This document shows positions 8,257 through 18,719 of a DNA stretch of 64,000 nt, piece by piece. Under the pieces are notes generated by a model. The model was not told the origin of the DNA and did not search any database. It saw nothing but the letters and a program-made list of their open reading frames with translations. Every line of letters starts with the position of its first letter. Position 1 is the stretch's first letter. Origin of the DNA: Cyanobium sp. Morenito 9A2 (GTDB lineage: Bacteria; Cyanobacteriota; Cyanobacteriia; PCC-6307; Cyanobiaceae); the NCBI RefSeq assembly GCF_024345575.1, contig NZ_JAGQBJ010000007.1, positions 1 through 64,000 on the forward strand, read 5' to 3'. The translations under genes and the position numbers were made by a program.

Positions 8257-11200
8257 TCAGACACTGAAGTAGCGGGCGCGGCTGTGCAGGGCCACGAGGG
8301 CCGTGGTGCTCTGCTCGGGCTCAAGCTGATCGCTCTCATCCATGCGCAGGCCGATCCGCTCGGCCCCCAACCAGACCAACTGCTGGCGTGAATCGGCCAC
8401 GTTCGGGCAAGCTGGATAACCGAAGGAATAGCGGCTGCCGCGGTAGCGCTGGGCCAGTACATCACGCAACTCTGAGGGCTCCTCGGCCCCAAACCCCAGC
8501 TCCCGGCGGATACGGGCGTGGGTCCACTCCGCCAGGGCTTCGGCCAGCTGCACCGCCAGCCCATGGAAGTAGAGATAATCGCTATAGCGATCGGCAGCGA
8601 AGAGCTCCCGGGCAAAGGCACTGGCCTTCTCCCCCATGGTCACCGCCTGCATCGGCACCACATCCATGGGGTGCCCCTCCACCAGATCTCTGTAGAAATC
8701 CGCGATGCAGTAGCGGTTGCCGCCCCGCTGGCGGGGCAGATCGAAGTGGCCTAATGCGCGGCTGGAGGCAGCGGGATCAAACACCCGCAGGGCATTGCCC
8801 TCGCGGCCAGCGGGGAAATAGCCATAGGCCAGGCGGGGCGTCAGCAGGTTGCCTTCCAGGCAGCGCTGGGTCCAGTCGGCCAGCACCGGCTCGGCTTTTT
8901 CCTTTAGAAAGGCTTCATAGGCCTCACGGCTTTGGTCCTTGGCCTTGCGCAGCTGCCACTGACCAGCGAACAGGGCGTTGCGATCGAGGTACGCAAACAC
9001 CTCCTCCAGGGAAATCTGTTCCTCCAGCAGCACCTGGCTGCCCCAGAAAGGTGGCGTCAGCGCGGGTTCTTCCGGTACGACCTCCGATCGGGCCTCGCTG
9101 GTCGCCGGCACAGGAGCATGGCTGAAATCGTCGAGGCTGCCTTCACCAGAACCATCAGCCGTGCCGTTGCTGACGGCCTCAAGGCCGGTGGCGCCATCAA
9201 GGCCCAGGCCAGTGGGGGCGCCCGCCAGAAATCCCCTTTTCGCCTCCCACTGGCCCGTGTCACGGGCCTCCACGTAGGCATCCATGAAACGCAGATCAGC
9301 GAAGGCGTCACGGCCGTAGATCACCTGGCCGTTGTAGACGGAGCGGCAATCCTTGTTCACAAACCTGGGAGTGAGCGCCGCGCCCCCGAGGATCACGGGA
9401 ACGTCGATGCCGGCTGCGTTGAAGGCCTGCAAGTTATCTTTCATGAAGGCCGTGGATTTCACCAGTAGGCCACTCATGGCGATGCAATCGGCCTGATGAA
9501 GCCTCTGGGCTTCAATGATCGCTTCTACGGGCTGTTTGATGCCAAGATTGATAACCTCATAACCGTTATTTGTGAGGATAATATCAACAAGATTCTTGCC
9601 AATATCATGGACATCTCCCTTCACAGTGGCGATCAGGAATCTAGCCTTCGCCCGCCTCTGACCGCCCGCTTCATCTCCTTCCGCCCGATCCATCAGTGGT
9701 TCAAGAAAAGCCACAGCCGCCTTCATCGTTTCGGCGCTCTGGAGCACGAAGGGTAGTTGCATCTGGCCGGAACCGAACAATTCACCCACCACCTTCATGC
9801 CATCAAGCAGGAAGGTATTGATGATGTGCAACGGCGGGTAGCTCTCAAGGGCCTGTTTGAGCGAAGCCTCCAGGCCAATGCGTTCGCCGTCGATGATGTG
9901 CTGCTTGAGCCGTTCCTCCACGGGGAGGTCCGCCAGGCTGGGCCCTGAGGCGCGGGCCTCCCGCGCGCTCACCCCCTCGAACAGTTTGGTGAGCTCGGTG
10001 AGAGGGTCATAGATGCAGACCTCAGCGTCAAAGCGACGGGCATCGTTGATGAGGTCGCGGCACACCTGCTGATGCTCAGGGCTGATCTTGGCCAGGGGCA
10101 GGATCTTCGCCGGGCTGACGATCGCCGCATCCAGACCCGCTTGGCAGCAATCGCTCAGGAACACCGAATTGAGCACGATCCGGGCGGCTGGGGAGAGTCC
10201 GAAGCTCACGTTGCTGACCCCCAGCACCACATGCACGCCTGGCAACCGCCCGCGGATCAGACGGATGGCCTCAACCGTGGCCGAGGCGTTCTTGCGGTCT
10301 TCCTCGATACCCGTGGAAATCGGCAGGGCCAGGGGGTCGTAGAAGATTTCGTAGGCGGGTAGGCCAAACCCAAGGGCGTCGCGGTAGGCACGCTGGGCAA
10401 TGGCAAACTTGCGCTCAGCGGTACGCGCCATGCCCTCCTCGTCAATGGTGCCGATCACCACACCGGCCCCATAGGACTTGGCCAGTTCAAGCACCTTGAA
10501 GAAACGCTCATCGCCATCTTCGTAGTTGGTGGAGTTGAGCAGACATTTTCCGCCGGACACCTTGAGACCCGCCTCCATCTTCTGCCACTCGGTGGAATCG
10601 AGCATCAACGGCAGGCTCACATTGGTGACGAGTCGGCTCACCATTTCATGCATGTCGCGCTCTCCGTCGCGACCCACGTAATCGACGTTGACATCGAGCA
10701 CGTGGGCGTTCTCCTTCACCTGACCGCGGGCCACTGCCACCAGACCATCCCAGTCTTCGGCATTGAGCAGTTCTCGCACCTTCTTTGAGCCGCTGGCATT
10801 CAGCCGCTCGCCGATGATCAAAAAGGAGTTGTCCTGAAGGTAGGGGGTGACGCCGTAGATCGAGGCCACGGAAGGCTCGTAGGCCAAGGCTGGTCGCTGT
10901 TGCTGGAGCGCCGGGGTGCGTACCGCCCGTTGGTGCGGCTTGAGGCCCTTCGCCATCTCAGCGAGGGCGGCGATGTGGGCGGTGGTGGTGCCACAGCAGC
11001 CGCCGATCACCTGCACCCCCAGATCCTCGACGAAATGCAGCAATTGCATCCGCATCTCAAGGGGCGTGAGGCGGTAATGGGCCACGCCGCCAATATTCTC
11101 CGGCAGGCCGGCGTTGGGGATGCAGCTGACCACGAAGGGGCTGTGCTCGCTGAGGTAGTGCACGTGCTCCTTCATCTGCTCAGGACCCGTGGCGCAGTTG

Positions 11201-11943
11201 AGGCCGAGCACATCGATCGGGAATGGCTCCAGAATCGCCACCACGGCGGCGATGTCTGAGCCCACCAACATCGTGCCGGTGGTTTCCATCGTCACCGAGA
11301 CCATGAGCGGCCGGCGTTCACCGGTGGCGGCAAAGGCCGCCTCGATGCCCTGAAGCGCTGCCTTGATCTGCAGCACGTCCTGGCAGGTCTCAACGATGAA
11401 CAGATCCACATCGCCGGCGAGCAGGCCTTCGGCCTGCTCCCTGTAGGAGGCCTTCAGGTCGTCGAAGGAGACATGGCCCAGGGTAGGCAGCTTGGTGGTG
11501 GGGCCCATGGAGCCGGCCACGAAACGCGGCTGCTCGGGGGTGCTGAATTCAGCCGCCACCTCCCGGGCCAGCTCGGCCGCACGCCTGTTGATGGCGAAGG
11601 CCTGGTCCTGCAGGTCGTATTCGGCCAGCACGATCGAAGCCGCCCCGAAGGTGTCGGTTTCAATCACATCGCAACCCGCCTCCAGGAACTGGCGATGCAC
11701 GGCCCTGACGGCATCCGGACGGGTGAACACGAGGTGCTCGTTGCAGCCCTCCAGGGCAGCCCCACCAAAATCATCAGCGCTGAGGTTCAGCTCCTGCAGC
11801 GAGGTGCCCGTGGCGCCGTCGAACACCAGCACCGGCCTCTCGGGGCTGTGGAGCCGCTCCAGGAAGCCGATGCGCCCAGTGGCGGTGGCCGGGCGTCCCG
11901 GAGTTGGAATCCCTGCCGCCTGGCTCACCGTGGAAACGCCCAT
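8257..11943 (-). CDS. metH: Cobalamin-dependent methionine synthase
   Basis: A 1228-residue enzyme that transfers the methyl group of 5-methyltetrahydrofolate to homocysteine via cobalamin. Domains in order: the homocysteine barrel ([10 protein letters not shown], Zn ligands in NCATGP and GGCCGTT); the pterin barrel ([24 protein letters not shown]); the B12 helical cap and Rossmann domain with GDVHDIGKN, whose His ligates cobalt; a ~65-residue Gly/Ser/Ala/Glu linker; and the AdoMet-binding reactivation domain ([10 protein letters not shown]). ATG 11943 overlaps the ilvE stop as TGATG, so the two are translationally coupled. Bases ~9530-9610, over the cobalt loop, are strikingly AT-rich. Confidence 0.97.
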   Translation of the reverse strand: MGVSTVSQAAGIPTPGRPATATGRIGFLERLHSPERPVLVFDGATGTSLQELNLSADDFGGAALEGCNEHLVFTRPDAVRAVHRQFLEAGCDVIETDTFGAASIVLAEYDLQDQAFAINRRAAELAREVAAEFSTPEQPRFVAGSMGPTTKLPTLGHVSFDDLKASYREQAEGLLAGDVDLFIVETCQDVLQIKAALQGIEAAFAATGERRPLMVSVTMETTGTMLVGSDIAAVVAILEPFPIDVLGLNCATGPEQMKEHVHYLSEHSPFVVSCIPNAGLPENIGGVAHYRLTPLEMRMQLLHFVEDLGVQVIGGCCGTTTAHIAALAEMAKGLKPHQRAVRTPALQQQRPALAYEPSVASIYGVTPYLQDNSFLIIGERLNASGSKKVRELLNAEDWDGLVAVARGQVKENAHVLDVNVDYVGRDGERDMHEMVSRLVTNVSLPLMLDSTEWQKMEAGLKVSGGKCLLNSTNYEDGDERFFKVLELAKSYGAGVVIGTIDEEGMARTAERKFAIAQRAYRDALGFGLPAYEIFYDPLALPISTGIEEDRKNASATVEAIRLIRGRLPGVHVVLGVSNVSFGLSPAARIVLNSVFLSDCCQAGLDAAIVSPAKILPLAKISPEHQQVCRDLINDARRFDAEVCIYDPLTELTKLFEGVSAREARASGPSLADLPVEERLKQHIIDGERIGLEASLKQALESYPPLHIINTFLLDGMKVVGELFGSGQMQLPFVLQSAETMKAAVAFLEPLMDRAEGDEAGGQRRAKARFLIATVKGDVHDIGKNLVDIILTNNGYEVINLGIKQPVEAIIEAQRLHQADCIAMSGLLVKSTAFMKDNLQAFNAAGIDVPVILGGAALTPRFVNKDCRSVYNGQVIYGRDAFADLRFMDAYVEARDTGQWEAKRGFLAGAPTGLGLDGATGLEAVSNGTADGSGEGSLDDFSHAPVPATSEARSEVVPEEPALTPPFWGSQVLLEEQISLEEVFAYLDRNALFAGQWQLRKAKDQSREAYEAFLKEKAEPVLADWTQRCLEGNLLTPRLAYGYFPAGREGNALRVFDPAASSRALGHFDLPRQRGGNRYCIADFYRDLVEGHPMDVVPMQAVTMGEKASAFARELFAADRYSDYLYFHGLAVQLAEALAEWTHARIRRELGFGAEEPSELRDVLAQRYRGSRYSFGYPACPNVADSRQQLVWLGAERIGLRMDESDQLEPEQSTTALVALHSRARYFSV

Positions 11944-12860
11944 CAGTCGCTCAAACGCACACGCGTCACCCAATGGTCATAGGCGGGATCTCGGCCCTCT
12001 GTGATCGTCGTAAGCCGATCGCGCAGGAGCTCCATCACCGGGCGATGGGTGGCCAGATCAGTGCTCTCGATCCTCCGCACCGGCGTCACCCGGGCCGCAG
12101 TTCCCGTAAGGAACACCTCATCCGCGATGAAAAGTTCGGTCTTGTCAACTGCCCGCTCCAGGGTGGGGATGCTCAGATCCCTGGCGAGCTCGAGCACGCT
12201 GGCGCGGGTGATGCCTTCGAGAATGTCCTGATCAACACCCGGTGTGATCAGCACCCCATCGCGCACGATGAACAGGTTCATGCCGCTGGCTTCACTCACC
12301 TTGCCGCGGCTGTTGAGCAACAGGGCCTCATCAAAGCCGCTCTTGACCGCCTCGGTTTTGGCCAGGGAACTGGTGATGTAGGCGCCACTGATCTTGCCGC
12401 GCAGGGGCAGGGAGCGGTCCTCCTGGCGCGCCCAGCTGCTGATGCGACAACTCACCCCCTCGGGTGAGAGGTAGTCCCCCAGCTCAATGCCGTAGATCAG
12501 AAAATCGGTCTGGATATCGTGCAGGCGCGGGGCGATGCCCAGATCGCTGGTGTAGACGAAGGGCCGCAGGTACACCGGCGTGGTGGGGCGGTTGGCCTGC
12601 AGGAACAGTTCGATCGAATCGTGGACGCGTTGCTCACTGAGCTCCGTGAGCAGCAGCCGGGCACTCTGGCTCAAGCGCCTGGCGTGGCGGTCGGCGCGGA
12701 ACAGCAGGATCTCGCTGGGATCGGCGGGGTTGGGCAGAGCACGCATGCCACCAAAAGCCCCGGTGCCGTAGTGGAGGGCATGGGTGGCCACCGACAGGGT
12801 CGCCTCGGGAAAGGGAACAATCTGACCGCCGAACCAGGCGTAAGGAAGAAACTGATGCAT
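11943..12860 (-). CDS. ilvE: Branched-chain amino acid aminotransferase
   Basis: A 305-residue class IV PLP aminotransferase that makes Leu, Ile and Val from their keto acids. Family marks are [14 protein letters not shown] near the N terminus, [17 protein letters not shown] with the PLP lysine, [10 protein letters not shown], and [14 protein letters not shown]. The stop codon shares a base with the metH start (TGATG), an arrangement that couples translation of the two amino-acid genes. cobN starts divergently 92 bases upstream. Confidence 0.95.
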   Translation of the reverse strand: MHQFLPYAWFGGQIVPFPEATLSVATHALHYGTGAFGGMRALPNPADPSEILLFRADRHARRLSQSARLLLTELSEQRVHDSIELFLQANRPTTPVYLRPFVYTSDLGIAPRLHDIQTDFLIYGIELGDYLSPEGVSCRISSWARQEDRSLPLRGKISGAYITSSLAKTEAVKSGFDEALLLNSRGKVSEASGMNLFIVRDGVLITPGVDQDILEGITRASVLELARDLSIPTLERAVDKTELFIADEVFLTGTAARVTPVRRIESTDLATHRPVMELLRDRLTTITEGRDPAYDHWVTRVRLSD

Positions 12861-12952
12861 CGGTTGGCGGGGCAGTCCGACGGGACAGGGGGCGGCGGCC
12901 CAGGGGCTCGGCGTAACCCGATCTTCTCACTGTCAGGCCCCAGGATGGGGCG

Positions 12953-15900
12953 ATGCATCGGCTTGCGGCGGTCCCTGGCAGCGACGACGGCTTCGGCAGC
13001 CCCGCCTATGTGGAGCAGCCGACGGCTCCTGTGCTGGTGCTCAGCAGCGCCGACACAGACCTGATGGCTCTCGCCGGTGTGCTGGAGCGGGAGCCGGATC
13101 TGCTCGGCGTGGAGCTGCGTGGGCTCAACCTGGCGGCCCTGGAGCACCCGGCGGTGCTCGACCACTACATCGCGAGCACCCTCCGCCCGGCGCGACTGGT
13201 GCTGGTGCGGCTGCTGGGGGGGCGGGGGCACTGGAGCTATGGGCTGGAGCAGCTGGGGCTCTGGGCCACTGAGCCAGGCCGTCAACTGATCGTGCTGGCG
13301 GGCACCCCCGACCAGGACCTTGACCTGGCCGCGTTGGGAACCGTCGATCCGGCCCTGGCGGTGGCCCTGGGTCGCTGCCTGCGCGAGGGAGGAAACGCGA
13401 ACTGGCGAGCGGTGCTGCTCAGCCTGCGGCAGCTGCTGGCGGGCCGGCAACCCACCCCGCCCGCCCCCGTGCCCTTGCCCGATCCCTTGCCCCACGACTG
13501 GCGCGACGACCCTGGCCCCCGCGTGGGTGTCGTGCTCTACCGGGCCCTGCTCCAGGCCGGTGATCTGGCCCTGCCGGAGGCGCTACTCACGGCCCTGCGC
13601 AACGGGGGGCTCTGCCCCCGCGCCCTCTGGGTGAGTGGACTGCGGGAGTTGGCGGTGCAGCGGGGCGTCGCCGATCTGCTCGGGCGCGAGCAGGTGCAGG
13701 CGGTGGTCTGCACCACCTCCTTTGCCTCGGTGCAGTTCGAGGAGGCGGGTCTGGGGGCACCGCTCTGGGAAGCCCTGGCAGTGCCCGTGCTGCAGCTGCT
13801 TTGCAGCACCCAGAGCCGGGCCCGTTGGGAGGCCAGCAGCATTGGCCTGGGGCCCCTCGACCTCAGCCTGCAGGTGGCCCTGCCGGAGCTCGATGGCCGC
13901 CTCACCACCCGGGTGGGGGCGTTCAAAGAATCGGCGGGGGCCGATGGGCGCCTGGCCAGCGCCACCATGCGCTACGTGCCGGAGCCTGAACGGCTCGCCT
14001 GGGTGAGCCGGCTGGTGAAGGGTTGGGCGGATCTGCGGCTCACCCCCATCAGGGAGCGGCGTCTGGCCCTGGTGCTGGCCAATTACCCCACCCGCAACGG
14101 ACGGCTCGCCAACGGCGTCGGCCTCGACACACCCGGCAGTTGCGCCCGGATGCTCGGCTGGCTGCGCGGCAGCGGCCACGACCTGGGCGATGCACCCCTG
14201 CCGGCCGATGGCGATGCCCTGATCCACCGCCTGCTGGAGGGACGCACCAACGATCCGGAAAGCGGTCACCGCCCTCCCCTGGCGCATCTGACCTTGGAGG
14301 TCTACCGGCAGTGGTACCTCGAGCTGCCCGAGCCCGGCCGACAGCGGCTTGAGGCGCGCTGGGGACCGCCGGAGATGGACCCCTCCCTGGAGCCGGACGG
14401 CTTCCCCATCCGGGGGCTCCGCTTCGGCGCCGTGGTGGTGCTGGTGCAGCCGGAACGCGGCTATGACCGCGACCCCAGCCTCAACTACCACGCCCCCGAC
14501 CTGCCCCCTCCCCACGCCTACCTGGCCCAGTACCTCTGGCTGCGCCAGCAGGCCCGCTGCCAGGCGGTGGTGCACGTGGGCAAGCACGGCAACCTGGAAT
14601 GGCTGCCGGGCAAGGGGCTGGGCCTGTCTCCCTCCTGCTTCCCCGAGTGGGCCCTGGGGCCGATGCCCCACATCTATCCCTTCATTGTCAATGATCCGGG
14701 CGAAGGCTCCCAGGCCAAGCGCCGCGCCCAAGCGGTGATCCTCGACCACCTCACCCCCCCGCTCGCGCGAGCGGGTCTGTACGGACCCCTGCTGGAACTC
14801 GAGACCCTGCTCGATGAACACTGGGAGGCCCGCCAACTGGGCAGCGGGCGGCTCGACCTCTTGCGGGAGCGCCTGGAGCGCCGCTTGAAGGAGCTCCACC
14901 TGCCCCTGGATCTGGAGGCCGCCGACGGTTACCTCTGTGAGCTCAAGGAAGCCCAGATCCGCACGGGTCTGCACACCTTCGGAGCGCTGCCCGAGCCCGG
15001 TGCGCTGGCAGAACTACTGCTGGCCCTGGCCCGGCCCCCCGTGGCCGGTGGCCCGGGCCTGACCCAGGCCCTGGCCCGGGACCAAGGCCTTGAGCTGGAT
15101 CCCTGGGCCGACCCTGAGGAGCAGCCCCTGGGCGCTGCCGACCGGCAGCGGCTGGGGCAGGGTGTGCGCCGGGTGGGAGATGGGGTGGCGCGGCTGGAGC
15201 AGGAGGCCCTGGCCCTGATGGAAGCCTTGCTGGCCCAGCGGCAAGGCCCAGTTCCGGAAGCAGGCGCGGCCACCACGGCGGTGCTCGAACGGGTGCGCGC
15301 GGGCCTGCTCCCCAACCTGCTGGCCTGCGGCGCGGCGGAGCGCTCTGCGTTCCTGGCGGCCCTGGCCGGCGAGCGCATCGCCGCCGGTCCCTCCGGTGCC
15401 CCCACCCGGGGCCGGCCCGACCTGTTGCCCACGGGGCGAAATTTCTACAGCGTCGATCTACGCGGCCTGCCCACCGAAGCCGCCTGGGACCTGGGTCGCC
15501 GCAGCGCTGAACTGTTGATCGAGCTGCACCTGCAGGAGAAGGGCGATGACCTGCGCCACCTGGCCCTTTCGGTGTGGGGCACGGCCACCATGCGCAACGG
15601 CGGCGAGGACATCGCCCAGGCCCTGGCCCTGATGGGGGTGAGACCGGTGTGGGATGGTCCCACCCGGCGGCTGGTGGAGTTGGAGGTGATCCCCTTGACC
15701 TTGCTGGGTCGGCCGAGGGTGGATGTGACCCTGCGCATCTCCGGGCTGTTCCGTGATGCCTTCCCCCAGCTGGTGACCTGGTTCAACCAGGCCACGGAGC
15801 GGGTGGCGGCCCTGGATGAATCCGAGGCCGACAACCCCTTGGCGGCGGCGGCCCGGCGGGAGGGGCAGTCGGCGCGGGTCTATGGCTCAGCGCCGGGGGC

Positions 15901-16600
15901 CTACGGCGCGGGGCTCCAGGGGCTGATCGACAGCGGCCAGTGGGAGAGCCGAGCCGATCTGGGAGAGGCCTATCTGAATTGGAGCGGCTGGCGCTATGAG
16001 GGAACGGGCTCCAGAGGCACCGAGGCGGTGGCGGATCGCCCCGGACTTGAGCAGCGCCTGCGCAGCGTGCAGGTGGTGCTCCATAACCAGGACAACCGCG
16101 AGCACGATCTGCTCGATTCAGACGACTATTACCAGTTCCAGGGGGGGATGAGCGCCGCCACCGAAGCGGTGCGCGGCAGCGCCCCGGCGCTGTGGTTCGG
16201 TGATCACTCCAGGGCCCAGCGGCCACGGGTGCACCGGTTGGAGAAGGAACTCGACAAGGTGTTGCGCTCCAGGGTGCTCAACCCCCGCTGGATTGAAGGC
16301 ATGGCCGGCCACGGCTACAAGGGCGGTTTTGAGCTGGCCGCCAGCCTCGACTACCTCTTCGCCTACGACGCCAGCACCGGTCAGGTGCCCGATTGGAGCT
16401 ACGGCGCCATCTGCGACCACTGGCTCAGCTCCGAAGCGGTGCTGGCCTTCCTGCGTCAATCCAATCCCTGGGCCCTGCGGGACATGGCCGAGCGGCTACT
16501 GGAGGCCCACAACAGAAAGCTCTGGGATGGGGCCACAGGGGATCAACTGGAGCACCTGCGTGGTCTCGTCCTCAGCAGCGAGCAGATGGTGGAGGGCTGA
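12953..16600 (+). CDS. cobN: Cobaltochelatase subunit CobN
   Basis: A 1215-residue protein of the CobN/magnesium-chelatase H family, the large subunit that inserts cobalt into the corrin ring during aerobic-type cobalamin (in cyanobacteria, pseudocobalamin) synthesis. Recognisable stretches are YPTRNGRLANGVGLDTPGS, VVHVGKHGNLEWLPGKG, GDDLRHLALSVWGTATMRNG, and NPRWIEGMAGHGYKGGFE near the end. The length fits CobN. CobN is distinguished from the Mg chelatase subunit ChlH by overall resemblance only. It is divergent from ilvE-metH, so the maker and the user of the cofactor are neighbours. Confidence 0.93.
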   Translation: MHRLAAVPGSDDGFGSPAYVEQPTAPVLVLSSADTDLMALAGVLEREPDLLGVELRGLNLAALEHPAVLDHYIASTLRPARLVLVRLLGGRGHWSYGLEQLGLWATEPGRQLIVLAGTPDQDLDLAALGTVDPALAVALGRCLREGGNANWRAVLLSLRQLLAGRQPTPPAPVPLPDPLPHDWRDDPGPRVGVVLYRALLQAGDLALPEALLTALRNGGLCPRALWVSGLRELAVQRGVADLLGREQVQAVVCTTSFASVQFEEAGLGAPLWEALAVPVLQLLCSTQSRARWEASSIGLGPLDLSLQVALPELDGRLTTRVGAFKESAGADGRLASATMRYVPEPERLAWVSRLVKGWADLRLTPIRERRLALVLANYPTRNGRLANGVGLDTPGSCARMLGWLRGSGHDLGDAPLPADGDALIHRLLEGRTNDPESGHRPPLAHLTLEVYRQWYLELPEPGRQRLEARWGPPEMDPSLEPDGFPIRGLRFGAVVVLVQPERGYDRDPSLNYHAPDLPPPHAYLAQYLWLRQQARCQAVVHVGKHGNLEWLPGKGLGLSPSCFPEWALGPMPHIYPFIVNDPGEGSQAKRRAQAVILDHLTPPLARAGLYGPLLELETLLDEHWEARQLGSGRLDLLRERLERRLKELHLPLDLEAADGYLCELKEAQIRTGLHTFGALPEPGALAELLLALARPPVAGGPGLTQALARDQGLELDPWADPEEQPLGAADRQRLGQGVRRVGDGVARLEQEALALMEALLAQRQGPVPEAGAATTAVLERVRAGLLPNLLACGAAERSAFLAALAGERIAAGPSGAPTRGRPDLLPTGRNFYSVDLRGLPTEAAWDLGRRSAELLIELHLQEKGDDLRHLALSVWGTATMRNGGEDIAQALALMGVRPVWDGPTRRLVELEVIPLTLLGRPRVDVTLRISGLFRDAFPQLVTWFNQATERVAALDESEADNPLAAAARREGQSARVYGSAPGAYGAGLQGLIDSGQWESRADLGEAYLNWSGWRYEGTGSRGTEAVADRPGLEQRLRSVQVVLHNQDNREHDLLDSDDYYQFQGGMSAATEAVRGSAPALWFGDHSRAQRPRVHRLEKELDKVLRSRVLNPRWIEGMAGHGYKGGFELAASLDYLFAYDASTGQVPDWSYGAICDHWLSSEAVLAFLRQSNPWALRDMAERLLEAHNRKLWDGATGDQLEHLRGLVLSSEQMVEG

Positions 16601-16632
16601 ACGATCGGCTGGCTGGGCACACGACCGGGGGA

Positions 16633-17151
16633 TCAGTTGTTAAGGTCCCGTGCCGCGTTCAGCCAGGCGTCGGCGGAGCCGGGCTTGGCGGTAGGCACGG
16701 AACTGGAGGGCTGGCTTCCCAGATCGTCGCTTTTGGCACGGCGTGGCGCCGGAGCGCCTGGCTGGTTGACACCGGCCACGGCGGAGCCGTTCATCCGCTT
16801 GGTGAGTTCGGAGGCGCTCAACCTCTGAGCGAAGGTCTTCTTGACTGCCTTCGGCACACCGCCGGTGAGGTCGAGACTGGCCTCCGCCCTTGCGGTGCCG
16901 GGAAGACCATCGGCCTTATCCACCCGAGCGGCCATGGAATCGACCTCCTGGACGAACTCCTTGCCGCCGGGACTATCGACATTGCCCGGGAAGGTGCGGC
17001 GGATCGTGTTCGGGCTGCGCATGAACTCGACGTTGCCCAGGCTGCTCGAGGCATCCGGGTCGAGGTAGTAGGTGGTCGTGTCTTTCTTGGGTTTCTCGTC
17101 GGTGCTCTTGCTCCAGGAACGGTTGCCCAACAAACGATCGAAGAGTCCCAT
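16633..17151 (-). CDS. Conserved hypothetical cyanobacterial protein (172 aa)
   Basis: A 172-residue protein starting MGLFDRLLGN with a basic, polar N terminus, then TTTYYLDPDASSSLGNVEFM and RSPNTIRRTFPGN. The RTFP-type segment resembles short conserved blocks in unnamed cyanobacterial proteins. The C-terminal half is Ser/Pro/Ala-rich and looks disordered. ATG 17151 was chosen because the longer ORF would run into the downstream end of the neighbouring PHP gene and adds nothing recognisable. No enzymatic motif is visible. Confidence 0.7.
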   Translation of the reverse strand: MGLFDRLLGNRSWSKSTDEKPKKDTTTYYLDPDASSSLGNVEFMRSPNTIRRTFPGNVDSPGGKEFVQEVDSMAARVDKADGLPGTARAEASLDLTGGVPKAVKKTFAQRLSASELTKRMNGSAVAGVNQPGAPAPRRAKSDDLGSQPSSSVPTAKPGSADAWLNAARDLNN

Positions 17152-17180
17152 CGAAAGGGTCAGGAAAACGTGACTGAACC

Positions 17181-17828
17181 CTAGCGGCCGTCGAGGGCCA
17201 GACCATGGGTATCCGTACCGCAACTACGCAAAAGTCCGAGATCCGCCAACTGCTGATCGATCGCGGCACAAACCACGGGTGTGGGGTTCCAGGCCCCGGC
17301 CATGCCGTAGTCGTACCAGGCCTCTGCCCCATCGAAACCCAGCGCCGCAACCGCCTTGATCAGGCGCTGGTGGGGCAGGCGATAGCGGGCGGGGTGGGCC
17401 AGCAGGGCCAGGCCGCCGGCCGAGGCGATCGCCGCACGCACCGCCTCGGCCCGCAGGGCCTTCCCCGCCACGGAATGTCCCTGGAGGTAGGGCTGCAGGG
17501 CCCCATGACCCGGGTCGAAGCCGAGGGCCAGCACATGCACCAGACACCCCTCCAGCAGGCAGCTGATCTCGACGCCTGTCCAGAGCACCGGCACCGGTCG
17601 CCCTTGCTGGCGTTCTTGATCGAACAGTGCCTGGATCGGGCCATGGGCCCCCAGGCTGTGGTGGTCGGTGACGGCAAGGTGCTCAAGCCCCCGGTCGAGC
17701 GCCTGGCGGGCCAGGCGCTCAGGCCGCAGGCTGCCGTCGCTGCAGGTGCTGTGGCAATGAAAGTTGAAACGCTGGGGGCAACTCTCGGCGGTGACCTGGG
17801 CCAGTACGGCTGCCAGGGGGTGAGGCAC
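17181..17828 (-). CDS. PHP-domain phosphoesterase
   Basis: A ~215-residue PHP protein. Metal-binding motifs are FNFHCHSTCSDG at the N terminus, TDHHSLGAH, GVEISC, LLAHPARYR and GTDTHG at the C terminus, a complete set. PHP proteins hydrolyse phosphoesters, for example nucleoside monophosphates or pAp in the YciV/TrpH group, which this resembles in length. The substrate is not certain. I prefer the GTG at 17828, since the longer reading from 17918 would overlap hemJ. Confidence 0.82.
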   Translation of the reverse strand: MPHPLAAVLAQVTAESCPQRFNFHCHSTCSDGSLRPERLARQALDRGLEHLAVTDHHSLGAHGPIQALFDQERQQGRPVPVLWTGVEISCLLEGCLVHVLALGFDPGHGALQPYLQGHSVAGKALRAEAVRAAIASAGGLALLAHPARYRLPHQRLIKAVAALGFDGAEAWYDYGMAGAWNPTPVVCAAIDQQLADLGLLRSCGTDTHGLALDGR

Positions 17829-17895
17829 TCCAACACCATGGCCATGCTGATCTGACCGCCTCTGGGTAGCGCTGAGCGCAACAGCTGCGCGGGAG

Positions 17896-18483
17896 TCAGC
17901 CACCGGCCACCAGGGCATCCCGTTCAGCCCTCTGGCGCCGCCAGCGGGCGTAGAACTGAATTGAGGCTGCCATGGATATCACCAGGGCCACCAGGAACCA
18001 GGTGGCCGCCCCCGTGGGGAACTGGCCCTTGAACACCACCAGCATCACCACCAACACCAGCATCAAGGTGGGCAGCTCGTTGAGGGCGCGCAGTTGTTTG
18101 GCTCCCCAGCGACAGGTGCCCGCCCCCAGCTGGCCCATCAGCCGATAACAAACCGCGTGATAGGTCAGGAGGGCCACCACCACCGCCAACTTGGCGTGCA
18201 TCCAGCTCTGGTGCAACCAGGCCGGTTGCAGCGCCAGCAGCCCCACCGCCATCGCCAAGGCGACCGCCATGCCAGGGGTGGTGATGATGTTCGCCAGGCG
18301 GCGCTCCATCAGGCCGTACTGGGCCTTGAACGCCCCCCGCAGCGGCTCGGCCAACTCCTCGGCTTCCACGTGATAAATGAACAGTCGCACCAGATAGAAC
18401 AAACCCGCAAACCAGACCACCACGCCCACGATGTGGAGCGTTTTGAACCACAGGTAGGCCTCGGCGGGGAGGGCCAGCGGCAT
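17896..18483 (-). CDS. hemJ: Protoporphyrinogen IX oxidase HemJ
   Basis: A 195-residue integral membrane protein with at least four hydrophobic helices. The family start is AYLWFKTLHIVGVVVWFAGL, whose His is a conserved haem-related residue, and RRLANIITTPGM follows. HemJ (UPF0093) converts protoporphyrinogen IX to protoporphyrin IX for haem and chlorophyll in most cyanobacteria, replacing HemG/HemY. ATG 18483 follows the DUF2811 stop by two bases, so the two are in one transcription unit. Confidence 0.92.
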   Translation of the reverse strand: MPLALPAEAYLWFKTLHIVGVVVWFAGLFYLVRLFIYHVEAEELAEPLRGAFKAQYGLMERRLANIITTPGMAVALAMAVGLLALQPAWLHQSWMHAKLAVVVALLTYHAVCYRLMGQLGAGTCRWGAKQLRALNELPTLMLVLVVMLVVFKGQFPTGAATWFLVALVISMAASIQFYARWRRQRAERDALVAGG

Positions 18484-18485
18484 GG

Positions 18486-18719
18486 TCAAGGCATGATGAA
18501 CAGACCTTCAAGGTAAAGCTCCCGCACCTCCGGCTGGGCGACCCCCTGCTGGACGAGAAACTGGGCTAGGGCGATCTGCAGCAACTGATCGACCTCGAGA
18601 CCAGGCCGCCGGCGCAGGAAAGACTGCATGGCGTCCAGCAGATCGACAGGCAGCTCGATCTCCAGCCCCCAACGGCCGCTGGCATTGTCGGCACTACATG
18701 TGGTGGCAGGAGAGGCCAT
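18486..18719 (-). CDS. DUF2811 family small protein
   Basis: A 77-residue protein embedded in a much longer artefactual reading frame. It starts at ATG 18719 and contains GLEIELPVDLLDAMQSFL, EVDQLLQIALAQFLVQQG and YLEGLF. This pattern (amphipathic strand, two helices, terminal YLxxLF) matches the cyanobacterial DUF2811 family as I remember it. Function is unknown; the N-terminal strand-helix-helix resembles a ribbon-helix-helix fold. It lies directly upstream of hemJ. Confidence 0.75.
   Translation of the reverse strand: MASPATTCSADNASGRWGLEIELPVDLLDAMQSFLRRRPGLEVDQLLQIALAQFLVQQGVAQPEVRELYLEGLFIMP

Noticed and set aside
12861-12952. Cobalamin riboswitch between ilvE and cobN
   Set aside because: The 92 bases lack the B12-box and are too short for the aptamer.
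16630-16650. A TCAGTTGTTAAG motif shared with the rpmB upstream region at 56812
   Set aside because: The first copy lies in the end of a minus-strand coding region, so the match is probably chance. Only the rpmB copy fits a promoter.
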